A stretch of 64,000 bases of DNA. It comes from Shimia sp. R10_1 (GTDB lineage: Bacteria > Pseudomonadota > Alphaproteobacteria > Rhodobacterales > Rhodobacteraceae). A program made the position numbers and the translations under genes. Where the stretch lies: assembly GCF_017744095.1 (NCBI RefSeq), contig NZ_JAGHQX010000001.1, forward strand, positions 682,001-746,000, read 5' to 3'. The notes under the pieces are model-generated. The model was not told where the DNA came from. It worked only from the letters and a program-made list of their open reading frames with translations, and did no database searches. Below are positions 1 through 8,931 of this stretch, piece by piece (the stretch's first letter is position 1; each line of letters opens with the position of its first letter).

Positions 1-30
1 CACTTGCAGATTGGCCTTTAGTGCATCCAT
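1..30 (-). CDS. Start of a gene running off the left edge (partial)
   Basis: An ATG at 28-30 read leftwards gives MDALKANLQV up to the edge. It is preceded by a clean AGGAG ribosome-binding site six bases upstream (in cacgaAGGAGccgccATG). Only ten codons are visible, so no function can be given. The good RBS and uninterrupted frame are the only support. It follows carD on the same strand, beyond the carD terminator, so it probably has its own promoter in the 130 bases between. Confidence 0.5.
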   Translation of the reverse strand, partial: MDALKANLQV

Positions 31-159
31 GGCGGCTCCTTCGTGTCGAGTAAACGCCATGGCCTATGGTTATGCAATGGTTTGCTTTTTTTACGCATCT
101 CACGCGGATCGCCCCTGCGTGAGGTAAGCCTGCGCGTCTTTGCAACGGGCTTGCAGAAC

Positions 160-185
160 AAAAAAGGCCGCGCAATTGCGCGGCC
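160..185 (-). terminator. Rho-independent terminator of carD
   Basis: The perfect palindrome GGCCGCGCAATTGCGCGGCC (8-bp GC-rich arms, AATT loop) is followed on the minus strand by six T (160-165). It lies 25 bases beyond the carD stop codon. Confidence 0.9.
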
Positions 186-210
186 CCTATTTTAGCGTAT
201 GTGGCTTCAA

Positions 211-720
211 TCACGCAGCGCGCGACACCAGCACATCGTCAACCTGCTTGGCGGCGGCAACCTCATCGCCGCCAGCCACAGCGGCGACTTCACGGGTCAG
301 ACGCTCAAGCGCGGCTTCATAAAGCTGACGCTCAGAATAGCTCTGCTCGCGCTGATCGTCGGTGCGGTGCAAATCACGCACCACTTCCGCGATCGCAATC
401 AGATCACCGGAGTTGATTTTCTGTTCATATTCCTGCGCACGGCGAGACCACATGGCACGTTTGACCTTGGCTTTGCCCTTCAGGGTCTTCATCGCCTGAT
501 CAATCACGTCAGGAGAGCTCAGACCGCGCATGCCAAAATGGGTGGCTTTGTTGGTCGGCACCCGCAGTGTCATCTTGTCTTTTTCAAACGAGATCACGAA
601 AAGCTCCAGCTGCATCCCCGCAACTTCCTGCTCTTCGATGGAAATGATCTGCCCAACGCCATGTGCTGGATAAACAACATATTCGTTTGGGCTGAACTCG
701 TTCTTCTTCGCTTTGCTCAT
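211..720 (-). CDS. carD: CarD/CdnL-family RNA polymerase-binding transcription regulator
   Basis: 169 aa. CarD-family proteins bind the RNA polymerase beta subunit and stabilise open promoter complexes, often at rRNA and other sigma-70 promoters. The N-terminal Tudor-like RNAP-interaction domain spans about residues 10-65 (YVVYPAHGVGQI at 14-25). The C-terminal helical DNA-binding domain follows, with the conserved tryptophan at residue 91 in AMWSRRAQEY. The frame is open for 33 codons upstream, but the start chosen, MSKAKKNEF, has AGGAAG about eight bases before it and matches usual family length. A strong terminator lies directly downstream. Stand-alone gene; family assignment is secure, target genes unknown. 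Confidence 0.95.
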   Translation of the reverse strand: MSKAKKNEFSPNEYVVYPAHGVGQIISIEEQEVAGMQLELFVISFEKDKMTLRVPTNKATHFGMRGLSSPDVIDQAMKTLKGKAKVKRAMWSRRAQEYEQKINSGDLIAIAEVVRDLHRTDDQREQSYSERQLYEAALERLTREVAAVAGGDEVAAAKQVDDVLVSRAA

Positions 721-1019
721 GCAGTACTTCCTTTGTAGGCCCCAGTCCTGCCAGACAAAAAATTTCGCTCGAGAAAGGCGCTTTCCCGAAACGGAATGTG
801 CTCTGGTAGAAAAAGCCACCCTCGGCGGATACGCGGGGATGGCTCTCAGGCAGTTATGTCCTCTATGAGACGATCATAACACAAAATACGCCCCCTTTAA
901 AGCGCGACAGGCTTAAAAAGGTGCTTTCCGTAATAGTGTCAGAGCCTTAGGCCAAATTTGTTCAAAGTCAGCGTCCCCATTTGGCAGATGGAACGACGAA
1001 TCGCTCTGACAATGACAGC
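721..1019. other. 300-base non-coding gap, carD promoter region
   Basis: No convincing gene is seen between carD and fdxA. On the minus strand a TATGAT-like -10 occurs in tgtgttatgatcg (about 870-882), a plausible carD promoter with a leader of roughly 140 bases. No regulatory box is recognised. A 33-codon in-frame extension of carD covers 721-819 but lacks a good RBS. Confidence 0.4.
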
Positions 1020-1358
1020 TTAGCCGCCTTCTCCCGGTGCCTCAGAGAAATATTTCTCCAATTTGTTCGGCTCACCGTCTTTTTCTTCGTGCCCTGGCAT
1101 CGGATCTTTTTTGGTGATGATCACCGGCCAGATTTCGGAATACTTACGATTGAATTCGACCCACTGCTCCATGTCAGGTTCCGTGTCCGGACGGATCGCA
1201 TCCGCTGGGCACTCAGGCTCACATACACCGCAGTCGATACATTCATCCGGATGGATGACCAGCGTGTTTTCACCTTCATAAAAACAGTCAACCGGGCATA
1301 CCTCTACGCAGTCCGTATACTTGCATGCAATGCAGTTGTCGGTCACAACATAGGTCAT
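1020..1358 (-). CDS. fdxA: Seven-iron ferredoxin FdxA
   Basis: 112 aa cytoplasmic electron carrier holding one [3Fe-4S] and one [4Fe-4S] cluster. Cysteines at 9, 12, 17, 21 and 25 and at 40, 43, 46 and 50 match the spacing of Azotobacter FdI-type seven-iron ferredoxins. The long C-terminal tail after residue 55 is also typical of this family. It follows the helicase and S4 genes on the same strand with a 53-base gap and may be their co-transcript. Its redox partner cannot be told from the sequence. Confidence 0.95.
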   Translation of the reverse strand: MTYVVTDNCIACKYTDCVEVCPVDCFYEGENTLVIHPDECIDCGVCEPECPADAIRPDTEPDMEQWVEFNRKYSEIWPVIITKKDPMPGHEEKDGEPNKLEKYFSEAPGEGG

Positions 1359-1411
1359 TTTGGGTTAGCTCACTTATCGTCAGATTAGGAAACTGACTAA
1401 ATCAGCATTGC

Positions 1412-1789
1412 TCAATCTTCAAGGCGCGAAGAGATTATAAGGTCGAGATTGCGCCGATCCTTCTTCGTGGGACGCCCTTTTCCGTCTGAACCCGGCGCGC
1501 GTGGAACAGGTTTCTCTTCCGGGGTCAAATCTTCGTATAATGTTTGCGCCTCGGTGGCTGGTCCCCGGCGCTCACCAAGGGCTGCGACCTTGATCACACG
1601 CACACGGCGTGCCTGTGGGAAGGTCAGCACATCACCAATGGTGACGCCATGGCTGGCCTTCCCAATTTTTTGTCCGTTCACCCGCAAATGCCCGCCTGTC
1701 ACAAGTTTGGCTGACAGGCTGCGGGTCTTGAAGAACCGCGCCTGCCAGAGCCATTTGTCGACCCGCAGTTTGGGGGACGGCGCGCTCAC
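1412..1789 (-). CDS. S4-domain RNA-binding protein (HslR-like)
   Basis: 125 aa. The S4 RNA-binding domain occupies about residues 9-70 (RVDKWLWQARFFKTRSLS then GGHLRVNGQKIGKASHGV). The C-terminal tail is basic and proline-rich. HslR proteins bind stalled 50S subunits carrying nascent chains. Here the gene starts with GTG only three bases after the helicase stop codon, so the two are translationally linked. That coupling suggests a shared role in RNA or ribosome handling, which is inference. Family is clear; exact substrate is not. Confidence 0.9.
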   Translation of the reverse strand: MSAPSPKLRVDKWLWQARFFKTRSLSAKLVTGGHLRVNGQKIGKASHGVTIGDVLTFPQARRVRVIKVAALGERRGPATEAQTLYEDLTPEEKPVPRAPGSDGKGRPTKKDRRNLDLIISSRLED

Positions 1790-1792
1790 GCG

Positions 1793-4654
1793 TCAGTCCT
1801 TGCCTTTCAGCCCCATAAGCGCCGCAGCGAAGGGGTTGTCCGGATCAATCGCCTTCTCCTTTTTGGGAGGGCGCGACTGGAACTGTTTCGGGCCATTGTC
1901 GCGGCGTGGGCCTTTGCCTTTGGGCTTGCCACCTTTGCCGCGCGGCTTGTCACCGCCCTGCGTGTCATTGCGGCGCTTGTTGCCGCCCTGAGCGTTGCCA
2001 CCACGACGCTGACCGCCGCGATTGCCACCCTGACGACCGGCCCATGTGAAGGTGTAAAACACTTCCAGTTCAGGCGCTTGCGCCTCGGCTTCTGCGTCAG
2101 CATCAGGTGCGGGAGCCGCTTCTGCAGCAGACTCGGCTTCCGGTGCTTCGGCAACGGCCACTTCAGCTGTCGCCTCTGCCACGGCTTCCTCGGCATTGGC
2201 GTCTGCCGCTGCGGCCTCTTCAACTGGCGCTTCGCTCGCTTCGGCTTCAGGTGCGGCGGCGGGCGCGGCTTCGGCTTTCACCTTCTCGCGTTCGCCTTTT
2301 TCCGCAGCATAGCCTAGACCCTGCATCAGGTCGGCAAACTGCTCGAGCGTCATGCCGGTGATCGACAGCATGTCAGCCTTGGCTTCAAAGCCGCCACGGC
2401 TGTCTTCGGCGCGCAGCATATCTGCCAGACGCTCAAGCATATCGATACGGATCGCACGCTCACCTGCGGCACGGTAGCCCGCCATGGCATGGTAGCCGCG
2501 TGGCAGGCTGTTGCCCGCCGGAACCGTCACCAGGCCGGGAGGCGGTGCTTCTGGGAATTCCTGCAAACCTTGCGCCAAGGACCACAGCACCAGACGCAAA
2601 CGGGTTGGTGCGGGCTTCAGCAGCAGCGGCATGAAGATGGTGAACTGACCAAAGCGAATGCCATGTTTGCGCAGCGCGCCACGGGCGTCCTGATCCAGTT
2701 CTTTCACCTCGGTGGCCACGTCGCCACGTGGGATGATGCCCAGCGCCTCGACCATGCGGAACGCAAAGCCACGGGCCAGACCCGTCAGCTCTTCGTCACG
2801 GCTGAGGTTCAAGAGCGGCTCAAACAACGCAGCAATCTTGCGATCGATGAAGTGCTGCAGGCGGCGCTCAACCTTCTGAGCAACCTCGGCACCGGCTTCA
2901 TCATCCACAAACACGGTGATGCCAGGTTTGAGCGGATCGTCACCGGCAACCATTTTGCCGACTGCATGCTCGCCCCACATGAGGCCACCCTGCTCGGTGA
3001 AGTCGATCTCCGTATCCGGCGCGTTATAGAAGCGATCCGCGCGCAGATGGAACTGCGGCGCCAGAGCTTGCAAGCTCGCCTGTTTCAGCGTCTTGGCTTC
3101 TTGCCCGCTGGCTTCTTTGTCCGCGATGAAACGGAACCCTTCAAGACGGCCGACGAATTCACCCTCGACGGTCACCTCACCTTTATCATTCACTTCGGCC
3201 AAAAGGGCCTCCTTCTGCTTGAGCCGGCGCAAAAGCACTGATGTGCGCCGATCCACAAATCTCTGCGTCAAACGCTCGTGCAAAGCATCTGACAGGCGAT
3301 CTTCTACCGCGCGCGTTTCCCCACGCCAATGGTTTTCGTCACTGACCCAGTTATTGCGCTGTGCGACATAAGTCCACGTCCGGATAAAGGCCAGACGTTT
3401 CGACAATGTGTCAATGTCGCCATCTGTCCGATCCAGCCGCTTGACCTGCCGCGCCAACCAATCATCTGGCACACGCCCGCTTTCATGCAGAAAACCGAAG
3501 ATTCGTTCAATCATCTGCGCGTGTTCGGCGTGGCTGATGCCCCGAAAATCAGGGATGCGGCACACATCCCACAACAGACGCACGGATTTGCCATCGCTGG
3601 CGCGCGCCTGAATTTCCGCCTCTGCTGCCACTGTTTTCAGCGCTCTGAGGTCATCTGCCTCGCGCGCTTTGAGCAACAGCGGATCATCCGGCGCCTCTTC
3701 CAGAGAGCGGATCAAGGCATCCACTTTGCCAAACTCCAGCCGCGCATTGCGCCAGTTGAGTTTCTGCACCGGGGTAAAGCGATGTTCCATGATCGCTTCG
3801 GCCACGCCTTCGTCCAAGGGCGGCGCTTCGCCGGTCACCCCAAAAGTGCCGTGGCTCATCCCGCGCCCTGCCCGGCCCGCGATTTGAGCCAGCTCGTTTG
3901 GCGCCAAAGGGCGCATGCGGCGGCCGTCAAATTTGGTGGTGGAGGCAAAGGCGACATGATCAATGTCAAGGTTCAGGCCCATGCCTATCGCATCGGTCGC
4001 TACCAGATAATCCACATCGCCATTCTGATAGAGCGCGACCTGCGCATTGCGGGTGCGTGGGCTGAGTGCGCCCATCACCACAGCCGCCCCCCCTTTCTGA
4101 CGGCGGATCAGCTCGGCAATGGCGTAGACGCTATCAACCGAAAATCCGACAATGGCGGAGCGTGGCTGCATCCGGCTGATCTTGCGACTGCCTGAATAGC
4201 TGAGCGTCGACATGCGTTCGCGCCGCATGAACTGCGCCTCAGGCACCAGTTCTGCAATGGTGCCACGCATCGTGTCGCTGCCCATAAACAGGGTTTCCTG
4301 CGTGCCGCGCATCCGAAGCAGGCGATCGGTGAACACATGGCCCCGTTCGGGATCAGCACACAGCTGGATCTCGTCAATCGCCACAAAATCCGCGCCAAGA
4401 CCTTCTGGCATGGCCTCGACTGTGGCAACCCAATACTGCGCGCGTGGCGGCACGATACGTTCCTCGCCAGTGACAAGCGCCACCACAGAGGGCCCGCGTG
4501 CAGCGACAATGCGGTCATAAACCTCCCGCGCCAAAAGGCGCAGCGGCAAACCAATGACACCTGTGCGATAGCCCAGCATGCGCTCGATGGCATAATGCGT
4601 CTTGCCTGTATTGGTGGGACCCAACACTGCGGTGATCCGCCGATCTGCGGCCAT
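1793..4654 (-). CDS. SUV3-like DEAD/DEAH-box RNA helicase with low-complexity basic tail
   Basis: 953 aa. Walker A is at residues 12-19 (GPTNTGKT), the DEIQ box near residue 94, and motif VI reads QIAGRAGRG near residue 260. This order, beginning with motif I at the extreme N-terminus, matches the SUV3/Mgp12-like helicases of alphaproteobacteria, relatives of the mitochondrial degradosome helicase. The last 190 residues are unlike the core: first an Ala/Glu-rich acidic stretch, then a Gly/Arg/Lys/Asn-rich segment with GGN and RGG-like repeats. Such tails usually bind RNA. It is followed by the S4 gene three bases later and preceded by a TPR gene 39 bases away. A role in RNA turnover is inferred from family. 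Confidence 0.9.
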   Translation of the reverse strand: MAADRRITAVLGPTNTGKTHYAIERMLGYRTGVIGLPLRLLAREVYDRIVAARGPSVVALVTGEERIVPPRAQYWVATVEAMPEGLGADFVAIDEIQLCADPERGHVFTDRLLRMRGTQETLFMGSDTMRGTIAELVPEAQFMRRERMSTLSYSGSRKISRMQPRSAIVGFSVDSVYAIAELIRRQKGGAAVVMGALSPRTRNAQVALYQNGDVDYLVATDAIGMGLNLDIDHVAFASTTKFDGRRMRPLAPNELAQIAGRAGRGMSHGTFGVTGEAPPLDEGVAEAIMEHRFTPVQKLNWRNARLEFGKVDALIRSLEEAPDDPLLLKAREADDLRALKTVAAEAEIQARASDGKSVRLLWDVCRIPDFRGISHAEHAQMIERIFGFLHESGRVPDDWLARQVKRLDRTDGDIDTLSKRLAFIRTWTYVAQRNNWVSDENHWRGETRAVEDRLSDALHERLTQRFVDRRTSVLLRRLKQKEALLAEVNDKGEVTVEGEFVGRLEGFRFIADKEASGQEAKTLKQASLQALAPQFHLRADRFYNAPDTEIDFTEQGGLMWGEHAVGKMVAGDDPLKPGITVFVDDEAGAEVAQKVERRLQHFIDRKIAALFEPLLNLSRDEELTGLARGFAFRMVEALGIIPRGDVATEVKELDQDARGALRKHGIRFGQFTIFMPLLLKPAPTRLRLVLWSLAQGLQEFPEAPPPGLVTVPAGNSLPRGYHAMAGYRAAGERAIRIDMLERLADMLRAEDSRGGFEAKADMLSITGMTLEQFADLMQGLGYAAEKGEREKVKAEAAPAAAPEAEASEAPVEEAAAADANAEEAVAEATAEVAVAEAPEAESAAEAAPAPDADAEAEAQAPELEVFYTFTWAGRQGGNRGGQRRGGNAQGGNKRRNDTQGGDKPRGKGGKPKGKGPRRDNGPKQFQSRPPKKEKAIDPDNPFAAALMGLKGKD

Positions 4655-4693
4655 ATCTCTGCCTAGCTCTTCGTCGTGGTCGTCTGGTCGTGC

Positions 4694-5320
4694 TTACAGC
4701 GTTTTGCCGCGCACCTGCGGGGCGAGTCGCTCCAAAGCCTCTGTTAGGCCCGCCTGATGGGGATGTATAGCCTTGACCTGCAGGTAAGCCTCATAGGCAT
4801 CCTCAGCCCGCCCCATCTGATCCAGCATCACGGCCAAGCCCATGATCGCGTCAAAATGCTGCGGATTGAGCGCCAGCACATGTTCCAGATCGCTGAGCGC
4901 AGGGCCGTACAAATCAAGCGCATAGAATGTGCGCGCGCGTTCGGCCCAGCCTTGCGCAAATTCCGGCGCATGGTCAATCAAGGCGGTGGCATGTTCCAGC
5001 GCCGCCTGCATCTCTTCTGCTTCGATAGCTTTGCGGGTCCGGCGCAGCAGGTAATCCGCGCTCGCAGATCCAGACGCATCCCAGCGATGGCGAATTTGTC
5101 CCGCCAGACGCTCTGCCTCTGCTGGGTCTGCCGAGGAAAGCGCCGCAAGCAGGCTGTTCAGGTCCTGCGCACCGACAGGCCCCTGCATCGCTGTTTCAGG
5201 CGCATCCTGTGCATGGGCGCTGCCAGTGGCAATCGCCGGTTGCAAAATCCCCATTGCGAGGGGAAGTGCCGCAACGATAGGTTTGAGACGACTCATTAAG
5301 TTGACCATAACGTAAATCAT
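4694..5320 (-). CDS. TPR-repeat protein, probably exported
   Basis: 208 aa. The N-terminus (MIYVMVNLMSRLKPIVAAL...) contains a basic stretch and hydrophobic core ending at AHAQD, consistent with a Sec signal peptide, so the protein is probably periplasmic. At least two tetratricopeptide repeats lie in the C-terminal half (around ALSDLEHVLALNPQHFDAIMG). TPRs mediate protein contacts; the partner is unknown. The start at 5320 has AAGGGG four bases upstream; ATGs at 5308 and 5296 are alternatives. It is the first gene of the helicase-S4 run. Confidence 0.8.
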   Translation of the reverse strand: MIYVMVNLMSRLKPIVAALPLAMGILQPAIATGSAHAQDAPETAMQGPVGAQDLNSLLAALSSADPAEAERLAGQIRHRWDASGSASADYLLRRTRKAIEAEEMQAALEHATALIDHAPEFAQGWAERARTFYALDLYGPALSDLEHVLALNPQHFDAIMGLAVMLDQMGRAEDAYEAYLQVKAIHPHQAGLTEALERLAPQVRGKTL

Positions 5321-5378
5321 TGTACCCCTTGCACATGCGATTCCCAAGATGTGCACAACAAAGTGAAGGATCAAGCAG

Positions 5379-5669
5379 ATGAGCGATATCATTTCTGCCG
5401 CAGTGACCGCCCTGACCGAGAAACTGGGTGGCGAGAGCTTTGACGGCTCCGCAAAGTTTGCCATCGAAGGCGAAGGCGCCATCATCATTGACGCGGACGG
5501 TGTGCGCGCAGGTGACGAAGACGCGGATGTGACCATGTCCGCAGATGTGGAAACCTTCCAAGCGATCCTCGAAGGCGAGCTGAACCCAACCGCGGCCTTC
5601 ATGTCTGGCAAGCTGGCCATTGACGGTGACATGGGCGCAGCCATGAAGCTCGGCGGCGTTCTGTCCTAA
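5379..5669 (+). CDS. SCP2 sterol-binding-domain protein
   Basis: 96 aa, a single SCP2 domain of the usual small bacterial type (FAIEGEGAIIIDADGVRAGD, then DADVTMSADVETFQAILEGEL). These domains form a hydrophobic lipid-binding pocket; the natural ligand in bacteria is mostly unknown. The RBS AAGGA lies about nine bases before the ATG. Its stop overlaps the start of the next gene, a lipase-like hydrolase, by one base (TAATG). Translational coupling with a lipid hydrolase hints at lipid handling, which is inference. Confidence 0.9.
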   Translation: MSDIISAAVTALTEKLGGESFDGSAKFAIEGEGAIIIDADGVRAGDEDADVTMSADVETFQAILEGELNPTAAFMSGKLAIDGDMGAAMKLGGVLS

Positions 5670-6619
5670 TGGGCTTGCAGCGCGCCCCGTTCTATCACGA
5701 CGTTGCCGAAGGCCCTGAGGCAGACGCCTATTGGATCACGGCAGATGATGGGGTGCGACTGCGCCTTGCCCATTGGCGGCACGACACAGACACCGGACCA
5801 AGCAAAGGCACCGTCCTGCTGTTTCCGGGCCGCACCGAATATGTTGAAAAATATGGCCGCGCGGCTGCAGATTTTGGCGCGCGCGGTTATGAAATGGTCG
5901 CCATCGACTGGCGCGGACAGGGCCTTGCTGATCGGCTGATCAAAAATCCCGGCGCAGGCTATGTTGGCCATTTTGACGATTTCCAGCGCGATGTCAGAGC
6001 AGTGATGGGCGCGCTAGAAACGCTTCCCCTGCCACAGCCTTTTCACCTGATCGGGCACTCCATGGGCGGCTGTATTGGACTGCGCGCGCTTTATGACGGT
6101 CTGCCTGTCGCCTCTGTGGTGTTTTCCGGCCCGATGTGGGGGATCCATCTGTCCCCGATCATGCGGCCCGCGGCCTGGACGCTGAGCTATCTGTCCAAAA
6201 ACATCGGCTTTGACGAAATGCTCGCCCCTGGCACCAGCGCAACAACCTATGTGTTGGATCAAGAGTTTACCGACAATGCGCTGACCAAAGACCCGGATAT
6301 GTACGCTTACATGCAACGCCAAATGACCGATCACCCGGATCTGTCGCTGGCCGGCCCCAGCCTGCGCTGGGTGCATGAAGCACTCATGGAGTGTCGTCGG
6401 CTGGAAGGGCGCCCTTCGCCCGACACACCCTGCCTGACGTTCCTAGGGGCGGACGAGCAGATTGTGGACACATCGGCCATTCATGATCGTATGGCACGCT
6501 GGCCCAATGGCACGCTTGATCTGGTGGACGCAGGTGAACATGAGGTGCTGATGGAAGTGCCCGGCACCCGCAATCGCATCTTTGACGACTGCGCCGCCTT
6601 CTTTGCCGAACACAGCTAA
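5669..6619 (+). CDS. Alpha/beta hydrolase, lysophospholipase / monoacylglycerol lipase type
   Basis: 316 aa cytoplasmic serine hydrolase. The nucleophile elbow GHSMGG places the catalytic serine at residue 131. The oxyanion region FPGRTEYVEKYGR and the late aspartate (LGADEQIVD) and histidine (DAGEHEVLMEV) are also present. This matches the PldB/Hydrolase_4 family. It is coupled to the SCP2 gene. Expected substrates are lysophospholipids or monoacylglycerols, by family only. Confidence 0.9.
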   Translation: MGLQRAPFYHDVAEGPEADAYWITADDGVRLRLAHWRHDTDTGPSKGTVLLFPGRTEYVEKYGRAAADFGARGYEMVAIDWRGQGLADRLIKNPGAGYVGHFDDFQRDVRAVMGALETLPLPQPFHLIGHSMGGCIGLRALYDGLPVASVVFSGPMWGIHLSPIMRPAAWTLSYLSKNIGFDEMLAPGTSATTYVLDQEFTDNALTKDPDMYAYMQRQMTDHPDLSLAGPSLRWVHEALMECRRLEGRPSPDTPCLTFLGADEQIVDTSAIHDRMARWPNGTLDLVDAGEHEVLMEVPGTRNRIFDDCAAFFAEHS

Positions 6620-6633
6620 ACGCCAACCAGCCT

Positions 6634-6700
6634 TTTCTCATTCGCAAAATATCCCGGGGTGAATGGCACAGCTTGCTGTGACAGAGGGGCTGGCCCCTCT
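6634..6700 (+). repeat. Interspersed REP-like element, copy 1
   Basis: A head reading TCTCATTCGCAAAATATCCC, followed by GGGGTG, is followed by G/C hairpin sequence including AGAGGGGC-TGGCCCCTCT. The same head and a similar GGGG...CCCC hairpin occur on the other strand at 25967-26030. Both copies sit just after a stop codon. Confidence 0.5.
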
Positions 6701-6807
6701 CTCTTTGCGGGCGTCGTAAACACGCATCCATCGCGGCTGCCCCTTGAACCTCCCCCGCCGCTCTGCCTATCTGAGCGACAACAGAGTTTTCAACACAGGG
6801 TGCTTTC

Positions 6808-8625
6808 ATGCTGAACCTTCCGTTTCCCGTCCGTGATGCCAATGCCTCTTCTGGCACGCAAGAGTTCGGCGATCTGCCCGAATGGGATCTGAGCGATCTT
6901 TATGCGGGAGACGACGCGCCAGAGCTGGTCGCGGATCTGGAGTGGCTGGAAGGCGAATGCGCGGCCTTTGCTGCGGATTACGAAGGCAAGCTTGCCGGGC
7001 TTTCTGCAGCTGACCTTCTGACCTGTGTGCAGCGCAATGAGAAAATCTCTCAGATCTCCGGGCGCATCATGTCTTATGCGGGTCTGCGCTACTACCAGCT
7101 GACCACCGATGCAGAACGCGCGCAGTTTATGGCCAACATGCAGGAGAAGCTGACCAATTTCTCCACCCCGCTGGTGTTCTTTACACTGGAACTCAACCGC
7201 ATCGAAGATGACACACTGGCCGCAGCCTTTGCAGAAAACGCAGAGCTGGCGCGCTATGAGCCTGTCTTCCGCCGCATTCGCGCAATGAAGCCGCATCAGC
7301 TGTCTGATGAGCTGGAAAAGTTCCTGCACGATCTTGGCGTTGTGGGCGACGCTTGGGAGCGCCTGTTTGATGAAACCATCGCCGGGCTGACCTTTGAGGT
7401 GAAGGGCGAAGAGTATAACATCGAAGGCACGCTGAACTTCCTGACCGATCCGGATCGCGAAAAGCGGGAAGCCGCCGCGCATGAGCTGGCACGGGTTTTC
7501 AACGACAACATCAAAATCTTCTCCCGTGTGCATAACACCGCCGCCAAGGAGAAAGAAGTGCTCGACCGTTGGCGCAACATGCCCAGCGCGCAGACCGGCC
7601 GTCACCTCTCCAATGATGTGGAGCCCGAGGTGGTTGAAGCGCTGCGCGACGCGGTTGTGGCCGCATACCCCAAACTGTCCCATCGCTATTATGAGCTGAA
7701 GCGCAAATGGCTGGGTCTGGACCGCATGCAGGTCTGGGACCGCAACGCGCCGCTGCCGATGGAAGATCCTTCCACCGTGGATTGGGCCACCGCGCAGAAA
7801 ACCGTGATGGATGCCTATAACGCGTTTGATCCGCGCATGGGTGAGCTGGCAGAGCCGTTTTTCACCAAAGGCTGGATTGATGCAGGCGTGAAGCCAGGAA
7901 AAGCGCCGGGCGCGTTTGCACATCCCACTGTGACCAGCGTGCACCCCTATGTGATGCTGAACTATCTCGGTAAACCGCGCGATGTGATGACGCTGGCACA
8001 TGAGCTGGGCCATGGCGTGCATCAGGTGCTGGCGGCAGAACAGGGTGAAATGCTCTCCTCCACGCCTTTGACGCTCGCGGAAACTGCCTCTGTGTTTGGC
8101 GAAATGCTGACCTTCCGCGCGATGCTTGATAAGGCCGAAACCCAGGAGCAGCGCAAGATCCTGCTGGCGGGCAAGGTTGAGGACATGATCAACACGGTTG
8201 TGCGCCAGATTGCGTTTTATGACTTTGAATGCAAACTGCATGCCGCACGCCGTGAGAGCGAGCTGACCCCGGAAGACATCAACGCGATCTGGATGTCGGT
8301 ACAGGCGGAAAGCCTTGGTGAAGCCTTTGACTTCATGGAAGGTTATGAGACCTTCTGGGCCTATATCCCGCACTTCGTGCATTCGCCCTTCTATGTTTAT
8401 GCCTATGCCTTTGGCGACGGCCTCGTAAACGCGCTTTATGCAGTTTACGCGGAAGGGGACGCAGGTTTTGAGGACAAGTATTTCGAGATGCTCAAGGCAG
8501 GTGGCTCCAAACACCACAAAGAGCTGCTGGCGCCGTTCGGTCTGGACGCCTCTGATCCCAAGTTCTGGGACAAAGGCCTGTCGATGATTTCTGACATGAT
8601 CGACGAGCTGGAAGCGATGGAGTGA
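6808..8625 (+). CDS. pepF: M3-family oligoendopeptidase F
   Basis: 605 aa cytoplasmic zinc peptidase that cleaves short peptides. The zinc motif HELGH is at residues 398-402, and the third ligand glutamate lies downstream in TLAETASVFGEML. Length fits the PepF/M3B family. No clear RBS is seen before the ATG at 6808, but the N-terminus aligns with the family start. A strong terminator lies about 105 bases after the stop codon. Function is secure at family level. Confidence 0.95.
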   Translation: MLNLPFPVRDANASSGTQEFGDLPEWDLSDLYAGDDAPELVADLEWLEGECAAFAADYEGKLAGLSAADLLTCVQRNEKISQISGRIMSYAGLRYYQLTTDAERAQFMANMQEKLTNFSTPLVFFTLELNRIEDDTLAAAFAENAELARYEPVFRRIRAMKPHQLSDELEKFLHDLGVVGDAWERLFDETIAGLTFEVKGEEYNIEGTLNFLTDPDREKREAAAHELARVFNDNIKIFSRVHNTAAKEKEVLDRWRNMPSAQTGRHLSNDVEPEVVEALRDAVVAAYPKLSHRYYELKRKWLGLDRMQVWDRNAPLPMEDPSTVDWATAQKTVMDAYNAFDPRMGELAEPFFTKGWIDAGVKPGKAPGAFAHPTVTSVHPYVMLNYLGKPRDVMTLAHELGHGVHQVLAAEQGEMLSSTPLTLAETASVFGEMLTFRAMLDKAETQEQRKILLAGKVEDMINTVVRQIAFYDFECKLHAARRESELTPEDINAIWMSVQAESLGEAFDFMEGYETFWAYIPHFVHSPFYVYAYAFGDGLVNALYAVYAEGDAGFEDKYFEMLKAGGSKHHKELLAPFGLDASDPKFWDKGLSMISDMIDELEAME

Positions 8626-8730
8626 GCAACTTACCGGGGCTTTGCCCCGGCATTCGCTCCAGTGGAGCGCATGTGTTGCGAACGGGCGGAGCCCCAAATT
8701 GACCCAGGCGTAGCCCTAAAGCGTGCTGAG

Positions 8731-8758
8731 AAACCGGAGCCCCTGCTCCGGTTTTTTT
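8731..8758 (+). terminator. Rho-independent terminator of pepF
   Basis: A 10-bp stem AAACCGGAGC / GCTCCGGTTT with a CCCT loop is followed by a run of T on the plus strand. Confidence 0.9.
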
Positions 8759-8824
8759 CGTTTTAAAGCATCGTCCTGAAAATCTGAAACGCTTGGCTTC
8801 CACCAAAGCGCAGCAGGCGAAGCC

Positions 8825-8887
8825 GACCAGCCCCCGACCCTCCCCCAAGGGAGGGGGCTTCACCCCCACCCAGGGTCGGGAGCCGGT
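8825..8887. repeat. Large GC-rich palindromic element
   Basis: Outer arms CCCGACCCT (8833-8841) and AGGGTCGGG (8872-8880) are extended outwards by imperfect ACCaGC/GCcGGT pairing. Inside lie two alternative hairpins, CCCTCCC...GGGAGGG and GGGGG-CTTCA-CCCCC. It may be a REP-type element or a T-less terminator for the minus-strand gene ending at 8932. Confidence 0.5.
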
Positions 8888-8931
8888 CTATGCGACCTGA
8901 TACAGTCGCTGCAGATTTGTTGGACGATGAT

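Larger units (their letters stand above)
8626..8931. other. 306-base intergenic region between convergent genes
   Basis: It holds a CCGGGGCTTTGCCCCGG hairpin (about 8637-8653), the pepF terminator (8731-8758) and a large palindromic element (8825-8887). No gene is seen. Confidence 0.6.

Noticed and set aside
6790-8697. 635-codon open frame antisense to pepF
   Set aside because: It is entirely opposite a well-supported M3 peptidase gene, shows no domain and has the His/Arg/Leu-rich composition typical of antisense frames in high-GC DNA.
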